Source: an uncultured Ruminococcus sp.
GTDB lineage: Bacteria > Bacillota > Clostridia > Oscillospirales > Ruminococcaceae
Reading direction: 5' to 3'
Length of the DNA stretch: 64,000 bases
NCBI GenBank assembly: GCA_947624255.1
Contig: CANQJO010000003.1
Coordinates: 121,057 to 185,056, forward strand
Under the pieces are notes generated by a model. The model saw only the letters and a list, made by a program, of their open reading frames with translations, made no database searches and had not been told where the DNA came from. The position numbers were made by a program, and so were the translations under genes. Shown here piece by piece: positions 54,320-62,644 of this stretch (position 1 is the first letter of the stretch; every line of letters starts with the position of its first letter).

Positions 54320-54987
54320 GTTTTAGCCTCACTTTCATTCTTGAACACAACGGCTTCCTTGTCGCCGTCGATGCTATAAGTAACACGGAACTCAGTAGGT
54401 CTTGTGGAATCGCCCTCATAAACAGGCTCAACTTTGAGCCTGACATCTGCTCCGTCCTTGACCGCATCGGCAAGGGTGTTCTCTAATTTCACAAAGTCGC
54501 CCTGATTCAGCTTTGCGTCCATTGGTACAAGGTTTTCTAACTTGTCACTTCCGCCAAATTGATGACCGATCAAGTGTCCTCTGTCGTCTGTCGATTTATA
54601 CTCCTGACCGTCTATCTTACGGACATCTTCCATATCCCGTTCGTAGCTTGGATCACGCATTCTGAGTTGTCCTTCGGCTGATACAACTCGTCCCTGATCA
54701 TCGGTTTCATACTGATAGCCTCTGACTTCAAACTGTGTATTAGGCAGCAGGGAGTCGCCCTCACGGTATTTTGTACCGTTATCATCATAATACTCTTTGG
54801 CAGTATTGTTCTCAACCGGTGCGCTATCCTCTACCTTTGCCTGTTCTGCCTGATCGTGAAATTCCGCTTTCCAGAAATCATTGACCTCTTTGGGCGATGT
54901 TTCATGTTCAGGCTTTATTTTTTTGAAATTCTCCATAGAGGGATTATTAACTTCATTCACTTCGCTCTTACTGATCTCGCTGTTCAA
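54316..54987 (-). CDS. Putative effector: DNA/RNA non-specific endonuclease with FWKAEF N-terminal motif
   Basis: The 223-aa product has a C-terminal nuclease of the beta-beta-alpha-metal DNA/RNA non-specific type: DRGHLIGHQFGGS (catalytic His region, residues about 136-148) and NLVPMDAKLNQGDFVKLE (metal-binding Asn region). The N-terminus has IKP (24-26) and FWKAEF (38-43), shared with the metallopeptidase gene. A short linker is Asp/Glu-rich. The start given is TTG, overlapping the ATPase stop (TTGA); ATG at 54936 is an alternative that keeps the motif. There is no LXG domain or signal peptide. Its partner is the DUF600-like immunity gene. Confidence 0.82.
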   Translation of the reverse strand: MNSEISKSEVNEVNNPSMENFKKIKPEHETSPKEVNDFWKAEFHDQAEQAKVEDSAPVENNTAKEYYDDNGTKYREGDSLLPNTQFEVRGYQYETDDQGRVVSAEGQLRMRDPSYERDMEDVRKIDGQEYKSTDDRGHLIGHQFGGSDKLENLVPMDAKLNQGDFVKLENTLADAVKDGADVRLKVEPVYEGDSTRPTEFRVTYSIDGDKEAVVFKNESEAKT

Positions 54988-57900
54988 AATACACCGCCCC
55001 CATTCTTATAGACTTCTGTAAATGTATGGTAGATATTTCTGTATGCCGGATCACGGATCGTCTTTTCGTGTAGGATCAATGCCATTGTAAGGTCGATCTG
55101 CTTCTTGGAGAAGTTAGAGATCGACGGCTTCAGCTCCGTAATAACCGCATCAACCCAAGCGTGAATATCATCATGCTTTGTGGCTGTCTGTATAGCGTCC
55201 TCAGCTCTCAAAAAATCGTAGATCAGGCATCTGAGTTCTGCAAAGCCTTTTTCTCTTTCAGTCGCAAGATAATCAAGGAAATCCACCTTGACGAGTGAAT
55301 CCAGCGTAGAACGCAGGATCAGGCTTTTCAGCTCTCTGAGGTCTTGCTTATCGCCTTTCTGAAACAGCTCGTTGTCCATGATACACTTTAGCAGAGAATC
55401 GGATATATCGTCATTTTTCTGTATCAGTGCAGTATTTTCGCCCGGTTCAAAAACATATTTGCTTTCCGGGATGTCATACCGTTTGATTTTACACAAAACA
55501 GGCTGTATCCATTCATTCTGATACACAGCACCCACACCGCAAGGCAGCTTTGCAAGTTCGTCTATCTGGTCGTCATTGAGGTTTGCAGCCCTACCGACAA
55601 GTTCACGGTCGCTCCGGTCGGGCAGGCGCATAATGATTTTTGTGTTGGTATTGCGGATAACCGACATATCCATCAGTCCGGGGGCTTGGTCTGCGATAAT
55701 GAAGCCCTCACCGTAGGTACGCATTTCCGCTATCGCATTGGCGATCATCTCAACACTTTTGCCCATAATATTGGAACTTTCGGTCGATTGTTCAATAGAT
55801 GTCCTTCTGAGGATATTATGTGCTTCTTCTAAAACGGTAATATGCCGGAGCGTGCTGTTCATCGCAGAGCTTTCACTGATGCGGTATTCCTGTAATTTCA
55901 GCACAAGCATACCCATGATAAGCGATTTCGTTTCCGATGCTCCGACTCTGCTCAGGTCAATGATCACATTGCTGTCAAATAGCTCCCTGCCTGTCAGCTC
56001 GTCTGCTGAAAAGATCAGCCCATAAATACCGGTGGTCAGGGATCGCAGCCTTGTGAGGAGAGAGCCTTTGTATGCTCCCTTATTCTCCGTGTCATATTCG
56101 CTGCTTTCAATAATTTCCCTGATATTCCGTGCAACATCAGCAAAGCACGGATATAGATGATCGCCATACTTGTTGACAGAGGACATAAGATCCCATCCGC
56201 AGTCAAGATATGAACGCTCCACTGCACTCTTAAGTACCGCAGGCATAGCCGCATACATGGGCCAGCAGACATTGAATATCTCCACAATGCGGTCGATATG
56301 CTCCAGCACATGAACATCATCAGGGAATGAGAATGGATTGATACGCAGAAGCGGTGTTTTCCTCGGATTCGTTCCGTATACTGAAATATCATCATAATCG
56401 CTGAATACATCTTTGTATTCGCCCTTAGCAGGCTCGATGACAAGGAAAGGAATGCCGTTTTTGTACGCTTCTGCAAGCATCTGGTAGACGGTATTGCTCT
56501 TACCTGAGCCGGTGCTGCCGGTGATGAAAGTATGTGATGCGAGAGATCTCCGCTGTAAGAAAACAGGTATTTTCTCCTCATGGTTCATGTGGAATATATG
56601 ACCAAGCCTGATTTTTACAGTATCTTCCTCTATCGTATCGTATGTTGCAATATTTCTGCCAAATTCTGCGCATTCATATATCGGCAGTCCTGAGATTGAC
56701 TTGCTTGGGAAATTCAGCGAATATGCAAGCTCTTTTCCTGAAAGTGCTGTCGTTGCCGTAACATAGGGCGGATATGCAAAGAATCCTAAATCGGCATCTA
56801 AAATATGCGGATCAAGTACAAATTCAGGGTGACGAAGATCCTGCAAATATCCGCAGATCATTTTTGCAGCGCCGTTTTCCTCAATATCTCCACGCCACAC
56901 ATTGACAGCGGAGTGTGATAAAAACGAAGACTCACCCTCGGTAAGTGCCAGGTAGGAGTGGGCTACATTATTGGCGGTGTTCACATCTTCGCTTATCACA
57001 TAAGCAGCAAAATCCCACATTCCAAGTGCCGTGCTTTGCTCAAATCGAGCCATTTGCTGTTCAAGCAGTTCCAATGCGTGTTTGACTGTATGATTTGTAA
57101 AGTTCTGTGTGATGCCCTCTCCTTTGCCGATCGTCGCAGTCACATTTGAGGAACGCGCAAAGCTCGCACCGACATTGCCGCCGAGATTAAAGCTCGAAAA
57201 TACGCCTGCCGTCTTTCCAAGCGTGTTTGTGACAGCTCGTCCCAGCGTCTGAGCGATAGAGGTCGATGTTGAGCTGCCGATCGTATCTGTGACGGTTTTA
57301 CCGATCGTCTGAGATGCTATCTGTGTTAAGGTATGATTGACACCATTCATCGTGGCATTTGATACGGAACTATTCGTTCCCTGTGAAATAGCATCAGCAA
57401 TAGACGTACCCTTAGCGTGATGTTGGTCAACCGATGCACCTACACCAAAAGTTGACTGTGTTCCAACGCTTGCAATTCCAGGAACTCCTGCGGTAGCTGA
57501 AACAGATTGGCTGTAATTCGCACTTAGCGAGCCTCCGATAGTGTCTGTTATAGATGAGGAATCGGTATGAGTTGCATTATATACCTCTCCCTCTGTTGTT
57601 GTATAAGTAGATGCACTGCTTGTCCCATCAGCAATATTTTGACCTTTCATTTCTTGCTGCATTTGTGCATTTGCCTGACTTTGCTGTTTACCTTCCTGCC
57701 GTCCGACTTGATTGGCTTCGCTGTTTTGCTGAGCGATGCTGTTCTGTATTGACTGATTCTGTCCGTTCTGAATGCCTGCACTCGCACCGACATTCACACC
57801 AAGCGTAGCAGACGAACCCTCTGCCATGGTTTCAGTGTATGTAAAATTGGTCTGCCACTCAGAGTAGGGGGCTAAACCTGTGTAAAGCTCCGAAAGGCGC

Positions 57901-58697
57901 AGTTTCCTCGTCTCCACATCTCGGATCGGTGTCGCAAGCAGGATAAGCGTATATTCTTGCTTGACGCTTTCGGGAATCACGCCGTCAAGCAATTTTTCTA
58001 TGGTCTGGCTGATAAACTTTTCAGATTTCTCGGTCGGGATATTAGATGCGATTGCAACAGACTTCTTATCAATTTCAGCAAGGCATTTCGGAGAACCCAT
58101 CGCTGGTTTTGCGGAAAAGACAGAGCCGGGGAAATTGCCTCTGACTGCGTCTGTAAGCCGCTTGATATATTCGTCTGCATCAGAGTTATCTCCAGCGTTT
58201 TTCGTATTCACAACTGCAAGATAAACCTGTGTTTCTGTCTTTGTCCTGTGGAAAATGAGAGCAATATTGCATTGCTCGTTTGACAGTACAGCGTAAACAT
58301 TCACCAGCTTTTCAAGGCTGTTTTCACGTTTGTCTGTTACCCATTTTGAGATGTTGATAAAACGTATATTATGTTCCTTATCAAATTCAGGGAATTGCTC
58401 AATAAGTTCTTCACCATCGCTTTTTACTATACGCAGTGCCGTTGACTTATCAACTGGGGTATAAAGCTCCTGAAGTTGGGGAAGATATGCGCTGAAGATC
58501 TCAATACTGCTCGATGCAAGCAGACCTCTTGTAAGTCTTTCAGAATTGTGACCGGGGTTATGCTCCGCCATATCTCCGAAATACTGATCTCTGAGGTCGA
58601 TGATATGCTCCATCTGCGATGGGCTTAGAGTAGACAGTTTGGAAATACGATTTCCTGCCTTTACGCCCTGTCTAGCGATCCATTGTTTTACGCCCAT
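54984..58697 (-). CDS. Large HerA/VirB4-like ATPase with Gly/Ser/Thr/Gln-rich insert
   Basis: The 1237-aa product has three parts. Residues 1-280 form a mixed soluble domain with ILLATPIRDVETRKL near the end. Residues about 280-530 are low-complexity, dominated by Gly, Ser, Thr, Ala, Asn and Gln (for example GASAGIQNGQNQSIQNS and SIAQTLGRAVTNTLGK). A HerA/DUF87-type P-loop module follows: Walker A TFITGSTGSGKSNT near 720, VIIDLSRVGASETKSLI near 914, Walker B TVLEEAHN near 955, and ADQAPGLMD and MRLPDRSDRELVG after it. HerA-group pumps move DNA or protein. It starts behind GGAGG, 11 bases after the dynamin-like gene. No membrane helix is evident. Confidence 0.85.
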   Translation of the reverse strand: MGVKQWIARQGVKAGNRISKLSTLSPSQMEHIIDLRDQYFGDMAEHNPGHNSERLTRGLLASSSIEIFSAYLPQLQELYTPVDKSTALRIVKSDGEELIEQFPEFDKEHNIRFINISKWVTDKRENSLEKLVNVYAVLSNEQCNIALIFHRTKTETQVYLAVVNTKNAGDNSDADEYIKRLTDAVRGNFPGSVFSAKPAMGSPKCLAEIDKKSVAIASNIPTEKSEKFISQTIEKLLDGVIPESVKQEYTLILLATPIRDVETRKLRLSELYTGLAPYSEWQTNFTYTETMAEGSSATLGVNVGASAGIQNGQNQSIQNSIAQQNSEANQVGRQEGKQQSQANAQMQQEMKGQNIADGTSSASTYTTTEGEVYNATHTDSSSITDTIGGSLSANYSQSVSATAGVPGIASVGTQSTFGVGASVDQHHAKGTSIADAISQGTNSSVSNATMNGVNHTLTQIASQTIGKTVTDTIGSSTSTSIAQTLGRAVTNTLGKTAGVFSSFNLGGNVGASFARSSNVTATIGKGEGITQNFTNHTVKHALELLEQQMARFEQSTALGMWDFAAYVISEDVNTANNVAHSYLALTEGESSFLSHSAVNVWRGDIEENGAAKMICGYLQDLRHPEFVLDPHILDADLGFFAYPPYVTATTALSGKELAYSLNFPSKSISGLPIYECAEFGRNIATYDTIEEDTVKIRLGHIFHMNHEEKIPVFLQRRSLASHTFITGSTGSGKSNTVYQMLAEAYKNGIPFLVIEPAKGEYKDVFSDYDDISVYGTNPRKTPLLRINPFSFPDDVHVLEHIDRIVEIFNVCWPMYAAMPAVLKSAVERSYLDCGWDLMSSVNKYGDHLYPCFADVARNIREIIESSEYDTENKGAYKGSLLTRLRSLTTGIYGLIFSADELTGRELFDSNVIIDLSRVGASETKSLIMGMLVLKLQEYRISESSAMNSTLRHITVLEEAHNILRRTSIEQSTESSNIMGKSVEMIANAIAEMRTYGEGFIIADQAPGLMDMSVIRNTNTKIIMRLPDRSDRELVGRAANLNDDQIDELAKLPCGVGAVYQNEWIQPVLCKIKRYDIPESKYVFEPGENTALIQKNDDISDSLLKCIMDNELFQKGDKQDLRELKSLILRSTLDSLVKVDFLDYLATEREKGFAELRCLIYDFLRAEDAIQTATKHDDIHAWVDAVITELKPSISNFSKKQIDLTMALILHEKTIRDPAYRNIYHTFTEVYKNGGGVF

Positions 58698-58708
58698 GAC
58701 TACCTCCT

Positions 58709-61276
58709 TTACTCCTCGGCAGGAGTTACTTCAACGACAGGTTTCCAATCCATAAGTTGATTGATCTTATCAATATATTCGTTCAGAGCTTCTTGTGCTG
58801 CTCTAAGGGATTCGATAAGGTCTTTATAGAATGCGACCTGTTTCTTAGCTTCTCTTAACAGCGGATTCAGGTCGGTGATATTATCCTCAATAACAGAGAA
58901 CAAACGCTTTTGCCAATCCGTGAAGATCTGCTTATGACTATTCTTCATTTGCAGATAGATATTATCAATTTCATCTTTCAGGGAACTGTTAAAGCGAGAA
59001 GCGAGTTTGCGCTTGTTCAGGCGGTGATCCTCAAAAATCTTGAAAAATGCGTGCCTTTCAAAGATCTCCTTCTCGAATATCTTTTCGACCTCAACGGAAA
59101 ATGCAATCTGCTCGAAGCCCTCGATAAGACCTTGCAATTCCTCACGCTTCTCCTGTGAAATGTCCGGTGATGCAAGAACAACGATCAACAGCTTTTTGCG
59201 AAGTTCTTCTGCCCGTGTTTTCCAATAGTTGCTGGACGACTGGAACAATACCGTTTGTGCCCGATTGAAGGCAAGATTAAACTTTTCCTTTACCTGATCC
59301 AATAGCTGATCGGCAGCGGTAGTGTCAATTTCCTCTCTTGCGTTGTCCCGTTCCGTACTCTTTTCTCTCCAATACTTGTAGCTTGTAGCTATATCAGCAC
59401 GAACATCGGCATTGAATATGTTTTGAATCTTGAATGTCTTTTCTTTTGCCTTGTCTGCGATCTCAGCTCGTTCAGAATATCCGACGGCAGCTTCCAGGGC
59501 AGAAGTAAGCTCGCTCTCTAATTTTACAAGTTCTGCCTTAGCAATAGGCGTGTATGCTTCTTTTTTGGAGTCTTCCATTTCTGTAGGATACCCATTGAAT
59601 GCCTTCTCAACGAATTCGTCACGGCTAATTGTCAACTCTGCCAAGAGTTTTTTAATACCCGCTTCGAGCTGGCTCTGATATTCTGCTCTTGACTTGTCAT
59701 GCATTCTCACAGCATCAGCAATGTCATTCTCAGCGATCTCCCTTACTTTCAGCAGGAACAAGAGCGACTGATAGCACTTATTATACGGAGCATAGTTGTC
59801 TGCAAAACGCTGGATTTCCTGTTCAATTGCCCATAAGCCGCTATTGGCGAGGACTCGTTCTTTATCCCCGTATTCGCTGTAATGCAGTGCGCCATCCTCG
59901 GATGCAATCTCTATCTGCTTCGGAGCAATATTATACAGAAACAGAAGCTGTGCAAAGCGTTCGCCCTTCTTTTTCATAAAGAACGCCTGTTTTTGCATAT
60001 AGATCATGGCATTGTTATCTTTCACAAAGTCTCCGTCTATCTTAGAGCCGAGTGCCATGACAGATGATACATAATAGATGCCTTCAGGCTGTAATGTAAC
60101 AGGGATCGGTGATTCGATGATCTCTGTACGGTTATATTCGCTGAAATCAGCATTATCTGCTTGATTGACGATCACCATAGTGAAACGTGTATCTATTTCC
60201 TGAATTGCCTTGACCTTATCACAGAGCTGCTGATTTGACATTGTGTGCAGCTGATTGCTCACAGTAACATACAGCATCAAACCGTTAGACATTCCGCGCA
60301 ATGCTTCCTGCAAGACCTGAATATGGTGCTCGTGATTTGCGACGTTATCACCAGGCGTATCAAACAGCACGTAGGGATGCTCACTGTTGCGCAGCGGGGA
60401 GTCACTGTTAAACGGAATATGGATCTTCACACGATCGTCGATCGCACCATCATTGATTACTTGTAAAAGCGACTGTACTCTCTGAGCCAGAGCATTCTCT
60501 TTTTCCTTTTCCAGGCATTCCCGAATCCTTCCAGACAGCTCATCGCTGTAGCTCTCAGGGCGAATTGCATACCCTCCACGGTTGAATGAGATCGTCACTA
60601 CCATATGGTTAGAGGTGAACTCTACATCTGCAACTTCCGAATTGTCGCTGCACCGAATCTCATAAATCTTGGCTGTAAGGGGCTTATCACCACTCGGCAG
60701 CACCTCACACCCTAAAATGGCATTGATGAAAGTGGACTTGCCGGAACTGTAATTACCGATAACGCATACAGGTATCTCCTTCTTAGAGACATCATCGAAC
60801 TTTTCCTGCTGCTGTTCTATGAGCTTTTTGCTGTCGCTTGCAGTAATATTATGGGCGATAATATCCTTGATGGATTTGAAATATCCCGTGACCTCCGGTA
60901 GAATATCTCCTGCGTTCGCAAGATACTCATTTGCTTGCTCGTATGTTAGCGGCGGAAGCTGGCTTTCGGGCGGCAGTTCACTGTTTTCTTTATTCAGAAT
61001 ATCACAAACGGCGCAAAGCTCCCTATATTCTTCTGTTGTACCTCTGAACCGTATACAAACAGGTGTAGAGTTGGTAGAGTATGTATGCCAAATAAGATCA
61101 GCAATTTCATACGCTTTGAACGGAAAGAAGCAACTGGAGTAGTCAACCGAAAGAAGTTTCAGCTTTTCGGGGATGTCGGGGTTACTGCTATCTATTGCAA
61201 CAAGTTGATCACCATCTACTCGGTCATAGGTGATCTTACGCTTGTAAGGATCACTGGAAATTTGGATTGTAATCAT
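58709..61276 (-). CDS. Dynamin-like GTPase
   Basis: The 855-aa product has an N-terminal region of about 165 residues, then a dynamin-family G domain: G1 VIGNYSSGKSTFINA near residues 172-186, G3 LFDTPGD near 308, and G4 VNQAD near 370. The rest is long alpha-helical stalk-like sequence with charged heptads (for example LAELTISRDEFVEKAF and LRKKLLIVVLASPDI). Bacterial dynamin-like proteins tubulate or fuse membranes; LeoA of enterotoxigenic E. coli is one linked to toxin release. The start follows AGGAGG. It heads the operon behind its own promoter and is followed 11 bases later by the ATPase. Confidence 0.88.
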   Translation of the reverse strand: MITIQISSDPYKRKITYDRVDGDQLVAIDSSNPDIPEKLKLLSVDYSSCFFPFKAYEIADLIWHTYSTNSTPVCIRFRGTTEEYRELCAVCDILNKENSELPPESQLPPLTYEQANEYLANAGDILPEVTGYFKSIKDIIAHNITASDSKKLIEQQQEKFDDVSKKEIPVCVIGNYSSGKSTFINAILGCEVLPSGDKPLTAKIYEIRCSDNSEVADVEFTSNHMVVTISFNRGGYAIRPESYSDELSGRIRECLEKEKENALAQRVQSLLQVINDGAIDDRVKIHIPFNSDSPLRNSEHPYVLFDTPGDNVANHEHHIQVLQEALRGMSNGLMLYVTVSNQLHTMSNQQLCDKVKAIQEIDTRFTMVIVNQADNADFSEYNRTEIIESPIPVTLQPEGIYYVSSVMALGSKIDGDFVKDNNAMIYMQKQAFFMKKKGERFAQLLFLYNIAPKQIEIASEDGALHYSEYGDKERVLANSGLWAIEQEIQRFADNYAPYNKCYQSLLFLLKVREIAENDIADAVRMHDKSRAEYQSQLEAGIKKLLAELTISRDEFVEKAFNGYPTEMEDSKKEAYTPIAKAELVKLESELTSALEAAVGYSERAEIADKAKEKTFKIQNIFNADVRADIATSYKYWREKSTERDNAREEIDTTAADQLLDQVKEKFNLAFNRAQTVLFQSSSNYWKTRAEELRKKLLIVVLASPDISQEKREELQGLIEGFEQIAFSVEVEKIFEKEIFERHAFFKIFEDHRLNKRKLASRFNSSLKDEIDNIYLQMKNSHKQIFTDWQKRLFSVIEDNITDLNPLLREAKKQVAFYKDLIESLRAAQEALNEYIDKINQLMDWKPVVEVTPAEE

Positions 61277-61372
61277 GCTGATAAACCTCCTGTTTATATA
61301 CTTAGCGAAATAAATATAATAGGATATTCTCGTTGTATAAAATCAACAAAATTCAACTAAAACTCTCCATAC

Positions 61373-61402
61373 ATTATACCACAATATTAGCAAAGAAGTC
61401 AA
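61373..61402 (-). promoter_or_regulatory. Promoter of the GTPase-ATPase-effector operon
   Basis: Minus-strand TTGACT (61402-61397), an 18-base spacer and TATAAT (61378-61373). Transcription would begin about 90 bases before the GTPase start and could cover all six genes down to 52952. Confidence 0.78.
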
Positions 61403-61477
61403 CCTGTTTCTGCGAAATTCTACAATATAAAAATGGATTCCACTGATCTTTTTTCAACAACTAAACTCCCACCGGAA

Positions 61478-61951
61478 TCAAAGGTCTCTATCAGATAGAT
61501 TTCTGACTTGCTTTCCCTGTTTCAAAGCATACTGCACCGTTTTATACGCACCACCACTCTTATGCTGAATACAGCAAACGACCAGGTCAGAACGGTCAAC
61601 CATGCACCTGTTACGAACTTGTATCGCAGACTTATAGTGTACTTCGGACGAGTCGGCGCATATCTCAACTTCATCATAGTAATCCAGATAGCTCTGCTCG
61701 TTGTCACGGTACTCGGCTTTCATATATGGCAGCACAAGGATCAGCGACGTGTTGCCGTAGCCGGATTGCTTGGTTGCTCGCCTGATTGCCGATGCTGCCA
61801 AGAGGTCAAATTCTCCGTCCCGACCAATCAGGAACTCTATATACTGTTTCTGCGTAATGAGATTATGCAAGAGTTGGTCCAGCTTACTTTCGATCTCTGC
61901 CGCCCTTTCTACTTCACGATGCCCAAAGAAACTGACTGTGTATATGTCCAT
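61478..61951 (-). CDS. SLOG-family (DprA/LOG-like) nucleotide-sensor protein
   Basis: The 157-aa product starts VSFFGHREVERA and continues with an IEFLIGRDGEFDLLAASAI segment (residues about 39-57). Together these are the SLOG hallmark: a Rossmann-like fold with a GR-G nucleotide-binding loop. A C-terminal VVCCIQHKSGGAYKTVQYAL is also typical. SLOG domains bind nucleotide-derived signals and appear in bacterial conflict systems. The start follows AGGTG. It ends 76 bases upstream of the operon's promoter on the same strand, so it is a neighbour and perhaps a sensor for it. Confidence 0.8.
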   Translation of the reverse strand: MDIYTVSFFGHREVERAAEIESKLDQLLHNLITQKQYIEFLIGRDGEFDLLAASAIRRATKQSGYGNTSLILVLPYMKAEYRDNEQSYLDYYDEVEICADSSEVHYKSAIQVRNRCMVDRSDLVVCCIQHKSGGAYKTVQYALKQGKQVRNLSDRDL

Positions 61952-62125
61952 AGCTTACACCTAAAAATGTTGTTGTTCGTATTACTAATGATACTACCGC
62001 AAGAATAATCTAATATATCTCGATTATAACATATAATAGAAGATTATTCAAGATAAAACAACATATTTCCTTTGAGTATAGCTGATTCCTTTTGCTGTAT
62101 TATAGTAGTAAGAGGTGATTTAGCT

Positions 62126-62437
62126 ATGACAGACGATTTTGTAAGGAACAGGATAACTCAGCTCCGGCTGCAAAATGGTGTCTCCGAATACCAGATGAGC
62201 TATGATCTCGGTCATAGCCGTGGATATATCTACAACATTTCATCTGGCAAGTCCCTGCCTCCGCTGTCGGAGCTGTTTGCGATATGCGACTACTTCGGCA
62301 TCACACCTGCGGAGTTCTTCGATGACAGTATTTCTAATCCTGAGCTGATACGGAAAGCGGTTGAAGGCATGAAGCAGCTCGATGATGGGGATCAGTTGAT
62401 GATTTTGAATCATATCAATAGGTTGTTGAAGAAATAA
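62126..62437 (+). CDS. XRE-family helix-turn-helix regulator
   Basis: I place the start at ATG 62126 behind AAGAGGTGA. The 103-aa product is a classical helix-turn-helix of the Cro/C1 type: ITQLRLQNGVSEYQMSYDLG, then RGYIYNISSGKSLPPLSEL with the recognition helix, and ICDYFGITPAEFFDD. A short helical tail follows. It is divergent from the SLOG gene and could regulate either side. The region is visibly AT-rich compared with the housekeeping part. Confidence 0.9.
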   Translation: MTDDFVRNRITQLRLQNGVSEYQMSYDLGHSRGYIYNISSGKSLPPLSELFAICDYFGITPAEFFDDSISNPELIRKAVEGMKQLDDGDQLMILNHINRLLKK

Positions 62438-62454
62438 GATAGGAGGATACTTAG

Positions 62455-62643
62455 ATGGACAGTTATAAAGTCAAAGCAGATATTGAACCAAACGATAATT
62501 ATCAAAAAGCTCTTAAGGACTTCATTCAAGCCAATAACTCGTTTCAAAAACTTACACCACAACAAAAAGAGCAATTGATTAAAGATTTACTCGGTTATGA
62601 AGGCTTTGTAAAATTCTGTACGTTCATAAACAGAGGACGATAA
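62455..62643 (+). CDS. Small hypothetical protein
   Basis: A 62-aa soluble helical protein (for example LTPQQKEQLIKDLLGYEGF) behind AGGAGG, 17 bases after the XRE gene and one base ahead of the PIN-domain gene. I do not recognise a family. Its position suggests a partner or antitoxin-like role for the PIN protein, which is inference. Confidence 0.65.
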   Translation: MDSYKVKADIEPNDNYQKALKDFIQANNSFQKLTPQQKEQLIKDLLGYEGFVKFCTFINRGR

Positions 62644-62644
62644 T

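Noticed and set aside
62072..62126. Longer N-terminus of the XRE regulator
   Set aside because: The extra 18 codons span the promoter and ribosome binding site region; the ATG at 62126 has AAGAGGTGA upstream.
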